A stretch of DNA of 64,000 bases from Pseudomonas sp. URMO17WK12:I2 (GCF_003253735.1 NZ_QKYW01000005.1:1-64000), one strand, 5' to 3'. Shown: positions 48,213 through 57,412, counted from the first letter of the stretch. Notes: a model not told the origin generated them from the sequence alone. A program made the numbers and translations.

Positions 48213-49298
48213 TTAGTCGGCTAGCTCCAGCGTCGAGGGCGCGGCCACGCTGCCTGGTGCTGCGAACGCCACCAAATGATCGGCAGCGATGCGGATCCCC
48301 ACTTGTTCGCCTGGCTGATGATCGGCATGGCTGGGGAACAGTGCTTCCAGCTGGCTGCCGGTAGGCAATTGCAGGCGGTACAGGGTAGCGGCGCCGAGAA
48401 AGCTCTTGCCGACGATCTTGGCCTTTTGCGCACTCTGCGGGTCGTGGACGATATCGTCCGGGCGCAGCAGCACATCCACCGCGCTGCCGACCGGCCAGGC
48501 ATAGGCACGGTTGCCGCGGATCACGCCCATTTCGGTCTGCACTTCATCGGGGGCCAAGAGCTGACCACGGATGAAGTAACCCTGGCCGATGAAGCTGGCG
48601 ACGAAGGGCGTCTGCGGCTCGTGGTAGAGATTGAAGGGCGTGTCCCATTGCTCCAGGTGACCGGCCTTGAATACGCCGACCTGATCACTCACGGCAAAGG
48701 CTTCCTCCTGGTCATGGGTGACCAGAATGGCGCTGGTGCCGCGGGCCTTGAGGATGTCACGCACCTCATGGCTGAGGCGCCGGCGCAGTTCGCCATCGAG
48801 GTTGGAAAACGGCTCGTCGAGCAGCAGCAGCTGTGGGTTGGTGGCCAGTGCGCGGGCCAGGGCCACGCGCTGTTGCTGACCACCGGACAGCTCGTTTGGA
48901 TGGCGCTTGCCCAGGTGGTCGAGTTTGACCAGCTCCAGCAATTCGCGGGTCACCTGCTCGCAGTCGGCCTGTTTGCGAATGCCGAAGGATACGTTCTGCG
49001 CCACGCTCAGGTGCGGGAACAGGGCGTAGTCCTGGAATACCATGCCGATACGGCGCTTCTCCGGCGCCAGGGTAAAGCCGGGGCGGGAGATCACCTCACC
49101 GGCCAGGGCGATTTCCCCTTCCAGCACCGGCTCGAAGCCGGCAATGGCGCGCAGGGTGGTGGTCTTGCCGCAGCCGGAAGGGCCGAGCAGGCAACCGATT
49201 TCCCCAGCGTTGAGGTGCAGGTTCAACTGCTGCACGATGCGCTGGTCACCGTAGCCGCAACCCAGGTTGCGCAGGCTCAACAGCATCGGCTGGCTCAT
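48213..49298 (-). CDS. Orphan ABC transporter ATP-binding protein (FbpC/PotA type)
   Basis: The 361-residue protein has Walker [22 protein letters not shown]-loop [13 protein letters not shown], signature [16 protein letters not shown], Walker [13 protein letters not shown] and a C-terminal TOBE-like region. It resembles ATPases of ferric iron, sulfate or polyamine importers. Its ATG at 49298 overlaps the argF stop (ATGA), so it is co-translated with argF. No cognate permease or binding-protein gene is adjacent; the import partner is unknown. Confidence 0.88.
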   Translation of the reverse strand: MSQPMLLSLRNLGCGYGDQRIVQQLNLHLNAGEIGCLLGPSGCGKTTTLRAIAGFEPVLEGEIALAGEVISRPGFTLAPEKRRIGMVFQDYALFPHLSVAQNVSFGIRKQADCEQVTRELLELVKLDHLGKRHPNELSGGQQQRVALARALATNPQLLLLDEPFSNLDGELRRRLSHEVRDILKARGTSAILVTHDQEEAFAVSDQVGVFKAGHLEQWDTPFNLYHEPQTPFVASFIGQGYFIRGQLLAPDEVQTEMGVIRGNRAYAWPVGSAVDVLLRPDDIVHDPQSAQKAKIVGKSFLGAATLYRLQLPTGSQLEALFPSHADHQPGEQVGIRIAADHLVAFAAPGSVAAPSTLELAD

Positions 49299-50215
49299 GC
49301 GTGGTGGTACGCCGGCTCGACCAGGAATTCGAGCAGCGCCTTCTGTGCATGCAGGCGGTTCTCCGCCTGATCCCATGCCGCCGAGCGCGGATCATCGAGC
49401 AGATCGACGCTGATTTCCTCGCCGCGGTGGGCCGGCAGGCAATGCAGGAACAGCACGCTCTCGTCGGCGGCGTCGAGCAGTGCGCGGTTCACCTGATAGG
49501 GGGCAAACAGCTTGTGGCGCTCGGCAATTTCCTCTTCCTGGCCCATGGAGGCCCAGACATCGGTGCTTACCAGGTGAACGCCGGCCACCGCCTCGCGAGG
49601 GTCACGGAATATCTGCACCCGCTCGCCAGCTTCGGCCAGCAGCGCGGCGTCTGGCTCGTAACCTTGCGGGCAGGCGACATGCAGCTTGAAGTCGAACTGC
49701 ATGGCCGCTTCTATATAGGAGTTGCACATGTTGTTGCCGTCGCCGATCCAGGCGGCGGTCTTGCCGACGATGCTGCCGCGGTGTTCGTGGAAGGTTTGCA
49801 TGTCCGCCAGCAACTGGCAGGGGTGCAGGTCGTCCGACAGGCCGTTGATTACCGGCACACGGGAGTTGGCGGCGAATTCGGTCAGGGTGCTATGGGCAAA
49901 GGTGCGGATCATGATCGCATCGAGCATGCGCGACATGACGATGGCCGAGTCGGCAATTGGCTCGCCACGGCCCAGCTGGGTGTCGCGTGGCGACAGGAAG
50001 ATGGCCTGGCCGCCGAGCTGGATCATGCCGGCTTCGAAGGACACGCGAGTACGGGTCGAGGCCTTTTCGAAGATCATGCCCAGCACGCGATTGCGCAGGG
50101 GTTCGAACAGTACGCCGCTGTTGCGCAAGCCTTTCAGCTCCATGCCGCGTCGGATCAGGCCCACCAGTTCGTCCGGTGTGCAGTCCTTCAGCGAGAGAAA
50201 GTGTCTTGCGCTCAT
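49295..50215 (-). CDS. argF: Ornithine carbamoyltransferase
   Basis: The 306-residue enzyme joins carbamoyl phosphate and ornithine to citrulline in arginine synthesis. The carbamoyl-phosphate motif [11 protein letters not shown], the [10 protein letters not shown] segment and the ornithine-side motif [12 protein letters not shown] are present. The length is that of the anabolic enzyme. A 286-bp divergent gap separates it from the molybdenum enzyme gene. It is followed by the coupled ABC ATPase. Confidence 0.97.
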   Translation of the reverse strand: MSARHFLSLKDCTPDELVGLIRRGMELKGLRNSGVLFEPLRNRVLGMIFEKASTRTRVSFEAGMIQLGGQAIFLSPRDTQLGRGEPIADSAIVMSRMLDAIMIRTFAHSTLTEFAANSRVPVINGLSDDLHPCQLLADMQTFHEHRGSIVGKTAAWIGDGNNMCNSYIEAAMQFDFKLHVACPQGYEPDAALLAEAGERVQIFRDPREAVAGVHLVSTDVWASMGQEEEIAERHKLFAPYQVNRALLDAADESVLFLHCLPAHRGEEISVDLLDDPRSAAWDQAENRLHAQKALLEFLVEPAYHHA

Positions 50216-50501
50216 CGTTAACTACCTTTTGACATACGGGGCGCAGGCTCTTTTTGAGAAAATACGAGAGAACCTGCGGCTGGGGGCCGCACAGTGCGAC
50301 GAAACGGGAAGCCGCCGATCTTATAAGTAAATGACGCCTAGGCGCAAATTTGCCCGGATTGCCAGATATGACGGGCGTTTCGGGCTACCGCGCCGGCCAG
50401 ATGCATGGCCCTGATGACCGACGATTCACGGCGTCGAAGCTGCTGGTATGCAGCCGCGTCGACGCCCATGATGGGCCTTCAACAATAAAGCGAGGCTGGC
50501 C

Positions 50502-52610
50502 ATGACCACGACCCTCCATCACCGTGCCTGCCACCTGTGCGAAGCCATCTGCGGGTTGACCCTGGAAGTCGAGCAGGCTGCAGATGGGCAGCCCCAGGTG
50601 CGCTCCATCAAGGGCGATCGCGACGATCCGTTCAGCCGTGGCCATATCTGCCCCAAGGCGGTTGCCCTGCAGGACATCCAGAATGACCCGGATCGCCTGC
50701 GCCAACCCATGCGCCGTACCGGCGACAGCTGGGAAGCCATCAGCTGGCAAGAGGCTTTCGAATTCGCCGCCAGTCGCCTGGCCGCCGTGCAGGCGGCTCA
50801 CGGGCAGAATGCGGTGGCGATCTATCAGGGCAACCCCAGCGTTCACAACTATGGGCTGATGACCCACAGCAATTACTTTCTCGGCCTGCTCAAGACCCGC
50901 AACCGCTTCTCCGCGACCTCGGTCGATCAGTTGCCCCATCACCTGACGTGCCACCTGATGTACGGCCATGGCTTTCTGATCCCGATCCCGGATATCGATC
51001 ACACCGACTTCATGCTGATCCTCGGTGGCAACCCGCTGGCCTCCAACGGCAGCCTGATGACCGTGCCGGATGTCGAGAAGCGTCTCAAGGCCATCCAGGC
51101 TCGCGGCGGCAAGCTGGTGGTGATCGACCCGCGCCATACCGAAACGGCAGCCATAGCTGACCAGCACCTGTTCATTCGCCCCGGGCAGGACGCAGCCTTG
51201 CTGCTCGGCATGCTCGCCACGCTATTCGAGGAGGGCCTGGGCCGCGGCAGCCATCTGCCAGTCGCCGGGCTGGATGAATTGCGCAATGCGCTTGCAGCGT
51301 TCAGTGCAGAGCGCATGGCCGCCCAGTGCGGCGTTGCGGCCGAAACGATCCGCCAATTGGCCCGCGACTTCGCTGCAGCGCAGCGCGCGGTCTGCTACGG
51401 GCGCATGGGCGTCTCGACCCAGGTCTTCGGCACCCTGTGCCAATGGCTGGTGCAGGTAATCAACCTGGTCACCGGCAATCTGGATCGCGAGGGTGGGGCG
51501 CTGTGCACCGAACCCGCGGTGGATCTGGTCGGCGCCACCTCCGGCGGGCACTTCAATCGCTGGCAGAGCCGCGTGTCCGGCCTGCCGGAATATGGCGGTG
51601 AGCTGCCAGTCAGCGCCCTGGCCGAGGAGATGCTGACGGCAGGCGAGGGTCAGGTTCGAGCGCTGATCACCGTGGCCGGCAACCCGGTACTGTCCACGCC
51701 CAATGGTCGCCAGCTGGAGCGCGGGCTCGAAGGCCTGGAGTTCATGCTCAGTGTGGATCTGTATATCAACGAAACCACCCGCTATGCCGATCTGATCCTG
51801 CCGTCCACCGCGCCGCTGGAGCATGACCACTACGACACCACCTTCAACCTGTTCGCGGTGCGCAATGTCACCCGCTTCAACCAGGCGGTGCTGCCCAAGC
51901 CCGAGGGCGCGCTGGACGACTGGGAGATATTCGTCGGCCTGGCGCAAGCCTTCGCCGCGCAGACCGGCGCCACGTTGAAGCCGACTCAAGCGCCTGCGCA
52001 GATGATCGACATGGGCTTGCGCATGGGGCCTTATGGCGACCGCTCGCCGCTCAAGCTGAGTTTGCAGACCTTGCAGGCTCACCCCCACGGTCTGGATATC
52101 GGCCCGCTCAAGCCGAACCTGGCGGCGCGCCTGAAAACCGCCGATGGCCAGGTGCAGGCTGCGCCGGCATTGCTGCTTAACGATCTGCAGCGTTTCGCCA
52201 CACAGCCGGCATGGGTTGAGGGTCAGCTTCTGTTGATCGGTCGTCGTCATGTGCGCAGCAATAATTCCTGGATGCACAACTATCACCGGTTGGTGAAAGG
52301 CAAGCCGCGTCATCAGCTGTTGATGAATCCGCAGGATCTGGCTCGGCGCGGATTGCAGGATGGCCAGCGGGTCAGCGTGCGCTCGCGGGTTGGCGTGCTG
52401 GAGGTAGAGGTGCTGGCAAGCGCCGAGATGATGCCTGGCGTGGTCAGCTTGCCCCATGGCTGGGGCCACGGCCGCCCCGGTGTGCAGATGAGCATTGCCC
52501 AGGCAACGCCCGGCGCGAGTGCCAATGATCTGACGGATGAGCGGTTGCTCGACGCGCTTTCCGGCAATGCCGCACTGAATGGTGTGCCGGTGGACGTGGT
52601 GGCGGCTTGA
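50502..52610 (+). CDS. Molybdopterin-dependent oxidoreductase with [4Fe-4S] site
   Basis: The 702-residue protein belongs to the DMSO-reductase/formate-dehydrogenase superfamily. Cys10, Cys13, Cys17 and Cys50 (CHLCEAIC and GHICPKA) form a [4Fe-4S] site. Molybdopterin-guanine-dinucleotide binding segments include FMLILGGNPLASNGSL, RYADLILPSTAPLEHDHYD and a C-terminal molydopterin-binding domain (SVRSRVGVLEVEVLAS). There is no twin-arginine signal, so it should be cytoplasmic, and no partner subunit gene is nearby. The substrate is unknown; the residue that ligates molybdenum cannot be set from sequence alone. Confidence 0.88.
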   Translation: MTTTLHHRACHLCEAICGLTLEVEQAADGQPQVRSIKGDRDDPFSRGHICPKAVALQDIQNDPDRLRQPMRRTGDSWEAISWQEAFEFAASRLAAVQAAHGQNAVAIYQGNPSVHNYGLMTHSNYFLGLLKTRNRFSATSVDQLPHHLTCHLMYGHGFLIPIPDIDHTDFMLILGGNPLASNGSLMTVPDVEKRLKAIQARGGKLVVIDPRHTETAAIADQHLFIRPGQDAALLLGMLATLFEEGLGRGSHLPVAGLDELRNALAAFSAERMAAQCGVAAETIRQLARDFAAAQRAVCYGRMGVSTQVFGTLCQWLVQVINLVTGNLDREGGALCTEPAVDLVGATSGGHFNRWQSRVSGLPEYGGELPVSALAEEMLTAGEGQVRALITVAGNPVLSTPNGRQLERGLEGLEFMLSVDLYINETTRYADLILPSTAPLEHDHYDTTFNLFAVRNVTRFNQAVLPKPEGALDDWEIFVGLAQAFAAQTGATLKPTQAPAQMIDMGLRMGPYGDRSPLKLSLQTLQAHPHGLDIGPLKPNLAARLKTADGQVQAAPALLLNDLQRFATQPAWVEGQLLLIGRRHVRSNNSWMHNYHRLVKGKPRHQLLMNPQDLARRGLQDGQRVSVRSRVGVLEVEVLASAEMMPGVVSLPHGWGHGRPGVQMSIAQATPGASANDLTDERLLDALSGNAALNGVPVDVVAA

Positions 52611-52715
52611 ATCAGGTGTGTGGTGTCTGCATGGCTGAGCATTGCGCTCGGCTTTTGGTTACAATGCGGCACCGTATCGACCCACGAGTCGGATAGTCCA
52701 GTTCTGAGGTGCCTA

Positions 52716-53042
52716 ATGGATATCATCGAAACCATCAAAGAGCAGATCGCCAGCAATACCGTTCTGCTGTACATGAAAGGCTCGCCGAATGCGCCGCAGT
52801 GCGGTTTCTCCGCTCGCGCCTCCCAGGCGCTGATGGGCTGTGGCGAGAAGTTCGCCTATGTCGACATCCTGCAGAACCCGGAAATTCGTGCCAACCTGCC
52901 CAAGTACGCCAACTGGCCGACCTTCCCGCAGCTGTGGGTAGCCGGTGAGCTGGTCGGCGGCAGCGACATCCTGCTGGAAATGTACGAAAAGGGTGAGCTG
53001 CAGACCCTGATCAAGGATGCCGTGCAGAAAGCCGGCGCCTGA
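52716..53042 (+). CDS. grxD: Monothiol glutaredoxin GrxD (Grx4)
   Basis: The 108-residue protein has the CGFS active site with Cys29 (QCGFSARAS), WPTFPQLWVAGELVGGSDI for glutathione contact and the usual Grx4 length. These proteins bind and transfer [2Fe-2S] clusters with BolA partners. GAGGT precedes the ATG at 52716. A strong terminator follows. Confidence 0.97.
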   Translation: MDIIETIKEQIASNTVLLYMKGSPNAPQCGFSARASQALMGCGEKFAYVDILQNPEIRANLPKYANWPTFPQLWVAGELVGGSDILLEMYEKGELQTLIKDAVQKAGA

Positions 53043-53060
53043 TCGACTGAAGGTCTCGAA

Positions 53061-53091
53061 TCCGCAGCCAGCGATGGCTGCGGATTTTTTT
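53061..53091 (+). terminator. Rho-independent terminator after grxD
   Basis: TCCGCAGCCA pairs perfectly with TGGCTGCGGA around GCGA and is followed by seven T. Confidence 0.95.
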
Positions 53092-53162
53092 CGTCTGCAG
53101 TAAAGGGATGCTGCTTGCATCGAGGCAGGAATGTGGCGGAAGCGGCCGTTGGTGCATTACCT

Positions 53163-53185
53163 GTGGGAGCGGGCCATGCCCGCGA
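53163..53185. repeat. Pseudomonas REP element
   Basis: GTGGGAGCGGGCCATGCCCGCGA has the GTGGGAGCGG head and GCGGGC/GCCCGC stem of Pseudomonas repetitive extragenic palindromes. Confidence 0.8.
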
Positions 53186-53189
53186 AAAT

Positions 53190-53617
53190 AATGGGCGTAG
53201 CCCATCCCCCACGATGGGTTCGCCAGCATTACCGAGTTGCTTGTGCGCTCGGTTCCGCTCTGGCGAGCGGGTTTCTTTTGGCATCGCCCGGATGGCCGGC
53301 CCCGCCAAAAGAAACCAAAAGGTCTAGCCCCGACATCCGGCCCCAGCTTCGCTGGGGTACCCTCGCTTCATCATTGTTCCGAGGGCCCGACCTAGGCGGC
53401 CCCCCGCGAAGGGCCGTCCCTGGCCGATCGCGGCTCTCGCGACATCCATGTCGCTCAAGGCTGCCCGCCCGGCCCTCTCCACAACGATTCCGCTCGGCCT
53501 TCTGAAGGGGCGATTGGTGTCACCTGCTAATTTTGCGCAAGAGAGACATTACAAAGCCAAAGCAACGACGTCCGCTTCTGCCTTAAACCCTCCGCTGCGG
53601 AGAGTACCCGCACGCCG
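53190..53617. other. Gene-free structured region, probable dispersed intergenic repeat
   Basis: No credible gene lies here. There are several compact hairpins: CCCCAGC-TTC-GCTGGGG at 53341-53357 and GCGACAT-CC-ATGTCGC at 53438-53453 are perfect. The one long open frame (53131-53505) is Arg/Pro/Ser-rich and has no family features. From memory, the segment around GAAACCAAAAGG...CATCCGGCCC and its hairpins recurs between genes in many pseudomonads, where it is often misannotated as short proteins. I read it as a non-coding dispersed repeat following the REP element. Confidence 0.6.
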
Positions 53618-54310
53618 TCAGGGCAGGGTGATATCCAGCACCTGGATGCAGCCAGGTTGCGGGTAGTGCCACTGCACATCCACATCCCACAACCGTGCGC
53701 CGTAACGGCGTTCGGGCGTAGGCTGCTGATAGGCCGGGCGTGGATCCTGCGCCAGGCATTGCTCGATCAACTCTACCAACGGCTCGCCCAGGCGCAGGGC
53801 GTGACGGCGGGCGCTATCCAAGGCGCTGTCCTGCCAGAGCACGTCGATTCGTACCGGTGCATCGGCCGCGATGTGATTGTGAGCATCGGGCACGCTGTCG
53901 GCGTAGGGCACGTAGGGTTTGATATCGAGCACCGGTGTGCCGTCGAGCAGGTCGATACCGGACAGCCACAGGCGATCCTTGTCGACTTTCTCCAGCTTCA
54001 CCACCGACTGGCCGATGCCGTTGGGGCGGTGGGTCGCCCGGGTGGCGAATACGCCAATCGAGCGGTTGCCGCCCAGGCGTGGCGGCCGTACCTTGAGGCG
54101 CGGTTTGTCTTCCAGCGCCTGATGAAACAGAAACAGCAGCCATACATGGCTGACCTGTTCCAGGCCCTGCACCGCGTCGCCGCCATCGAATGGCGGGCAC
54201 AGTTCGAGGACGCCCCGCGCCGCTGGCGCCAGGTGCGGCTGGCGCGGAATGGCGAACTTCTCCTTGAAACAGGAGCGCACATAGCCGATGGGCGAAACCG
54301 GGTAGCTCAT
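53618..54310 (-). CDS. trmO: tRNA m6t6A37 methyltransferase TrmO
   Basis: The 230-residue protein of the UPF0066/YaeB family N6-methylates t6A37 in tRNA(Thr) using SAM. The start MSYPVSPIGYVRSCFKEKFA, the segment VSHVWLLFLFH and the signature RATHRPNGIGQSVVKL followed by DGTPVLDIKPYVPYAD are typical. It precedes the DUF1456 protein set on the same strand and is 6 bp from it. Confidence 0.94.
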   Translation of the reverse strand: MSYPVSPIGYVRSCFKEKFAIPRQPHLAPAARGVLELCPPFDGGDAVQGLEQVSHVWLLFLFHQALEDKPRLKVRPPRLGGNRSIGVFATRATHRPNGIGQSVVKLEKVDKDRLWLSGIDLLDGTPVLDIKPYVPYADSVPDAHNHIAADAPVRIDVLWQDSALDSARRHALRLGEPLVELIEQCLAQDPRPAYQQPTPERRYGARLWDVDVQWHYPQPGCIQVLDITLP

Positions 54311-54316
54311 GGCGTA

Positions 54317-54778
54317 TCAGTCACGCAGGCGCTGAGTCAGGCCCTTGAGGAAGTTGCGCAGAAACTGGTCCCCACAGGCGCGGTAGTTGCTGGTGCCGGC
54401 CTTGCGGAACAGCGCGCTCATCTCTGGCTTCGAGACCTCGAAATCGACGCTGCGCATGATGGCGTGGATGTCTTCCTCCTTCAGCTCGAAGGCCACGCGC
54501 AGCTTCTTCAGCACCTGGTTGTTGGTCACCGGCAGCTCCAGGGCTGGGGCCGGGCGGCTCTCATCCTTGCCACGCTTGAAGTACACCAGGCCGTCGAGGG
54601 CATGGGCCAGCAGGTCGTCGGTGCAATCCTGGTAACCAGGCTCGTCGTCCTTTTTCAGAACGGCAGTGATTTCTTCTTCGCTGACCGTCTTGCCGCCTAA
54701 CTCGACGATTTCGACCATTTTCGCATCGCTGACATCGAGCATGTAGCGCAGGCTGCGCAGCACATCATTATTGAGCAT
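54317..54778 (-). CDS. DUF1456 family protein (YehS-like)
   Basis: The 153-residue protein consists of two similar halves, each of the DUF1456 type (NNDVLRSLRYMLDVSDAKMV and TNNQVLKKLRVAFELKEEDI). Function is unknown. The ATG at 54778 begins exactly at the first repeat; the frame is open further upstream. It lies between trmO and the pseudouridine-synthase-like gene on the same strand, all concerned with RNA, which is only suggestive. Confidence 0.88.
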   Translation of the reverse strand: MLNNDVLRSLRYMLDVSDAKMVEIVELGGKTVSEEEITAVLKKDDEPGYQDCTDDLLAHALDGLVYFKRGKDESRPAPALELPVTNNQVLKKLRVAFELKEEDIHAIMRSVDFEVSKPEMSALFRKAGTSNYRACGDQFLRNFLKGLTQRLRD

Positions 54779-54833
54779 GAGTATTCCTGATTGGAGAGGC
54801 CGCGCTGCTGGGCGCAGCGCAAAAAAGATGAGC

Positions 54834-55544
54834 TTAGAAACGCTCTTTGGCGCCCAGATAACGCCATTGTCCGGGCTGCACCTTGCCCATCGACACGGCA
54901 CCGACGCGGATACGCTTCATACCCAGTACCTTGAGGCCAACGCTGTTACACATGAACACCAGCTGACCGGGCAGCGGGTTCTTCAGGGCGAAGCGCAGGC
55001 GGGTTTCGTTCTGCCAGCTGACCTTGCAGGGCGCCAGCGGCGTACCGTTGAACACCAGGCCATGATTGAGGCGCTTGAGGTCGCGCTCGGACAGCTCACC
55101 GCTGACCTCGACCACGTATTCCTGCTCCAGCTTGCTCAGGTCGTCCTTGAGCTTGCGCTCGATGCGCCAGTCCTGGGTCAGCACGTGCAGGCCATCGGCG
55201 CCCGCTTGCAGAGGGATACAAGGCGTCAGGTTGGCGAAGTGGCCCTTGAGCGTTCGTTGCTCGGAGCGATCCTCGGGCCAGCGGCTGTCCGCGCCAATTT
55301 CCTCGGCAGCGCGTTCCGGAAAGCGGCCACTGGGAATGTGCAGCAGGAGGGTGACCGGAACCAGAGGTTCGGCGACTGCATCAGGCAGCAGCACGACGGC
55401 TTCGTCGGTGACCTTGCGTTGGGGTTCATCGACCACTTCGCCATTGACCGTGACCCAGCCGCCTTCGATGTACAGCTCGGCCTCACGGCGTGAGCAGCCG
55501 GTGAGTTCGATCAGGCGTTTGGAGAGGCGCAGGGGTTCGGTCAT
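54834..55544 (-). CDS. RsuA/RluF-like pseudouridine synthase lacking catalytic motifs
   Basis: The 236-residue protein has an N-terminal S4 RNA-binding domain (RLSKRLIELTGCSRREAELY) and a pseudouridine-synthase domain (KLEQEYVVEVSGELSERDLK, CKVSWQNETRLRF, MKRIRVG). However, where the family has G-R-L-D with the catalytic Asp, this protein reads PLQ (111-113), putting Gln113 at the Asp position. The second signature (RQIRRM) reads GQLVFM (193-198). The reading frame is intact, so this is not a broken gene. It is either an RNA-binding protein that has lost catalysis or my alignment misplaces the active site. Confidence 0.85.
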   Translation of the reverse strand: MTEPLRLSKRLIELTGCSRREAELYIEGGWVTVNGEVVDEPQRKVTDEAVVLLPDAVAEPLVPVTLLLHIPSGRFPERAAEEIGADSRWPEDRSEQRTLKGHFANLTPCIPLQAGADGLHVLTQDWRIERKLKDDLSKLEQEYVVEVSGELSERDLKRLNHGLVFNGTPLAPCKVSWQNETRLRFALKNPLPGQLVFMCNSVGLKVLGMKRIRVGAVSMGKVQPGQWRYLGAKERF

Positions 55545-55615
55545 GGCAGAAGCATCATCGGCGAAGTGATGCCCATTGTAACGCCGTGAGCCGAGTCATG
55601 CGCGGGGCATGAAGA

Positions 55616-55637
55616 AAGCCGGGCACAGGCCCGGCTT
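55616..55637 (-). terminator. Hairpin after the micropeptide gene
   Basis: AAGCCGGGC pairs with GCCCGGCTT across ACAG. On the minus strand TTTCTTC follows. It suits termination of the 28-codon gene at 55652-55738. Confidence 0.75.
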
Positions 55638-55651
55638 GCAGATGACAGTGA

Positions 55652-55738
55652 TCAGAAGATCAGCGAGAAGATACCGATCACGACCAGCAGGCCGATCAGG
55701 AAGATGATGCCGATGGTACTGCCGAGAAACTTCAGCAT
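55652..55738 (-). CDS. 28-residue hydrophobic membrane peptide
   Basis: The ATG at 55738 starts MLKFLGSTIGIIFLIGLLVVIGIFSLIF, shown here as blocks: MLKFLGSTIG, then IIFLIGLLVV, then IGIFSLIF. It is a single membrane-spanning stretch with one Lys near the N-terminus. A good AGGAG lies 7 nt before the ATG, and a terminator hairpin follows, so it has the parts of a free-standing gene. I do not recognise a family. Small single-pass peptides of this kind can be regulators of membrane complexes or type I toxins; neither is shown here. Confidence 0.6.
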   Translation of the reverse strand: MLKFLGSTIGIIFLIGLLVVIGIFSLIF

Positions 55739-55859
55739 GGTGCTACTCCTGTTTAGTCCGTTCAATATTGGGACTGGAGCGCATCCGGCATCGTTCAGGG
55801 TAAATATCCTCTGCTCGCACAGATGTACGAAAACGTAGGCGAGGCAGCCAGCGCAAGGC

Positions 55860-55918
55860 GAAAGCAGGCTAAAAAGCGGAGTGTACGAGCTGTACATGAG
55901 CATTTTTAGCCTGCTTTC
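55860..55918. repeat. Large 16-bp perfect inverted repeat below braG
   Basis: GAAAGCAGGCTAAAAA (55860-55875) is exactly complementary to the arm at 55903-55918, with a 27-bp loop containing GTAC twice. It starts about 30 bp beyond the braG stop. It could end the bra transcript, but the long loop and the flanking CGTAGG sequences look more like a dispersed intergenic element. Confidence 0.75.
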
Positions 55919-55947
55919 AACGCAGCGATGGCAACGTAGGTAGTTTT

Positions 55948-56649
55948 CTAGCCGCCCAGGTAGGCGTCACGCACCTTCGGATCATTCAGCAGCTCATGGC
56001 CACTGCCCTGCATGACGATCCGCCCGTTCTCCAGCACATAACCGCGGTCGGCCAGCTTGAGCGCCTGGTTGGCGTTCTGCTCGACCAGGAACACGGTCAC
56101 CCCGTCCTTGCGCAGCTGTTCGATGATGTCGAAGATCTGCTGGATGATGATCGGTGCCAGGCCCAGCGACGGCTCGTCGAGCAGCAGCAGCTTGGGCTTG
56201 CTCATCAGCGCACGGCCAATGGCGAGCATCTGCTGTTCACCACCGGACATGGTGCCGGCACGCTGCACCAGGCGTTCCTTCAGGCGCGGAAACAGGTGCA
56301 GCACCTTGTCCAGTTGCTCCTGATTGTCGGCCTTGCTGCCGAAGAAGCCGCCCATGGCGAGGTTCTCCTCGACGGTCAGGCGGGCGAACACACGGCGGCC
56401 TTCCGGTACCACGGCGATGCTCTTGCGCATGATCAGCGGGGTTTCCATGCCGACCAGCTCTTCACCCTGATAACGGATGCTGCCGCTGGTGGCCTGCGGC
56501 GTACCGCACAGGGTCATGAGCAGGGTGGATTTGCCGGCGCCGTTGGCACCGATCAGGGTGACGATCTCGCCCTGACGCACTTCCACACTGACGCCGTGCA
56601 GCGCCTGGATCTTGCCGTAGAAGGTGGAAACGTTGTCGAAATACAGCAT
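55948..56649 (-). CDS. braG: Branched-chain amino acid ABC transporter ATPase BraG (LivF)
   Basis: The 233-residue ATPase has Walker A GANGAGKSTLLMTLCG, signature MSGGEQQMLAIGRAL, Walker B LLLDEPSLGLAP and the short LivF C-terminus. With BraF it powers leucine/isoleucine/valine import. Its ATG shares one base with the braF stop. Confidence 0.96.
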   Translation of the reverse strand: MLYFDNVSTFYGKIQALHGVSVEVRQGEIVTLIGANGAGKSTLLMTLCGTPQATSGSIRYQGEELVGMETPLIMRKSIAVVPEGRRVFARLTVEENLAMGGFFGSKADNQEQLDKVLHLFPRLKERLVQRAGTMSGGEQQMLAIGRALMSKPKLLLLDEPSLGLAPIIIQQIFDIIEQLRKDGVTVFLVEQNANQALKLADRGYVLENGRIVMQGSGHELLNDPKVRDAYLGG

Positions 56650-57412
56650 TACGCTTCCCCCAGGTAGGCTTTGATCACGTCCGGATTGTCGCGGATCTGC
56701 TCCGGCGTGCCGTCGGCCAGGGGCGTGCCCTGGTTGATCACGAAGATGTGGTCGGAAATGCTCATCACCAGCTTCATGTCGTGCTCGATCAGCAGCACGG
56801 TCACGTTGTGCTCGTCACGCAGCACGCCAATCAGCGCCTTCAGGTCGTCGGTTTCCCGCGGGTTGAGGCCGGCGGCCGGCTCGTCGAGCATCAGGATGCT
56901 CGGCCGGGTCATCATGCAGCGGGCGATTTCCAGGCGGCGCTGCTGACCATAGGCCAGGGTGCCGGCCGGGCGGTTGGCGAATTCGGTCAGGTTGACCTGC
57001 TCCAGCCAATGCGCCGCGTAATCCATCGCCTCGCGCTCACTGCGGCGAAACGCCGGAGTCTTGAACAGACCGGACAGGAAGTTGGTGTTGATGTGGCGGT
57101 GCTGGGCGACCAGCAGGTTTTCCACCGCAGTCATTTCCTTGAACAGGCGAACGTTCTGGAAGGTACGCACCACACCCTTGCGGGCGATCTTGTGGCCCGG
57201 CAGGCCTTCGATCTGCTCGCCACCCAGGCGGATGCTGCCCGAGGTCGGCTTGTAGAAGCCGGTCAGGCAGTTGAATACGGTGGTCTTGCCGGCGCCGTTC
57301 GGGCCGATCATCGACACCACCTGTTTTTCATTGACCGTGAGGCTGACCCCGTTGACGGCCAGCAGGCCGCCAAAACGCATGGACAGGCCGCTCACTTCTA
57401 GAATCGGGCGGC

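Noticed and set aside
53131..53505. Possible 124-residue protein
   Set aside because: Arg/Pro/Ser-rich translation over hairpins and a REP element, with no ribosome-binding site; more likely a non-coding repeat.
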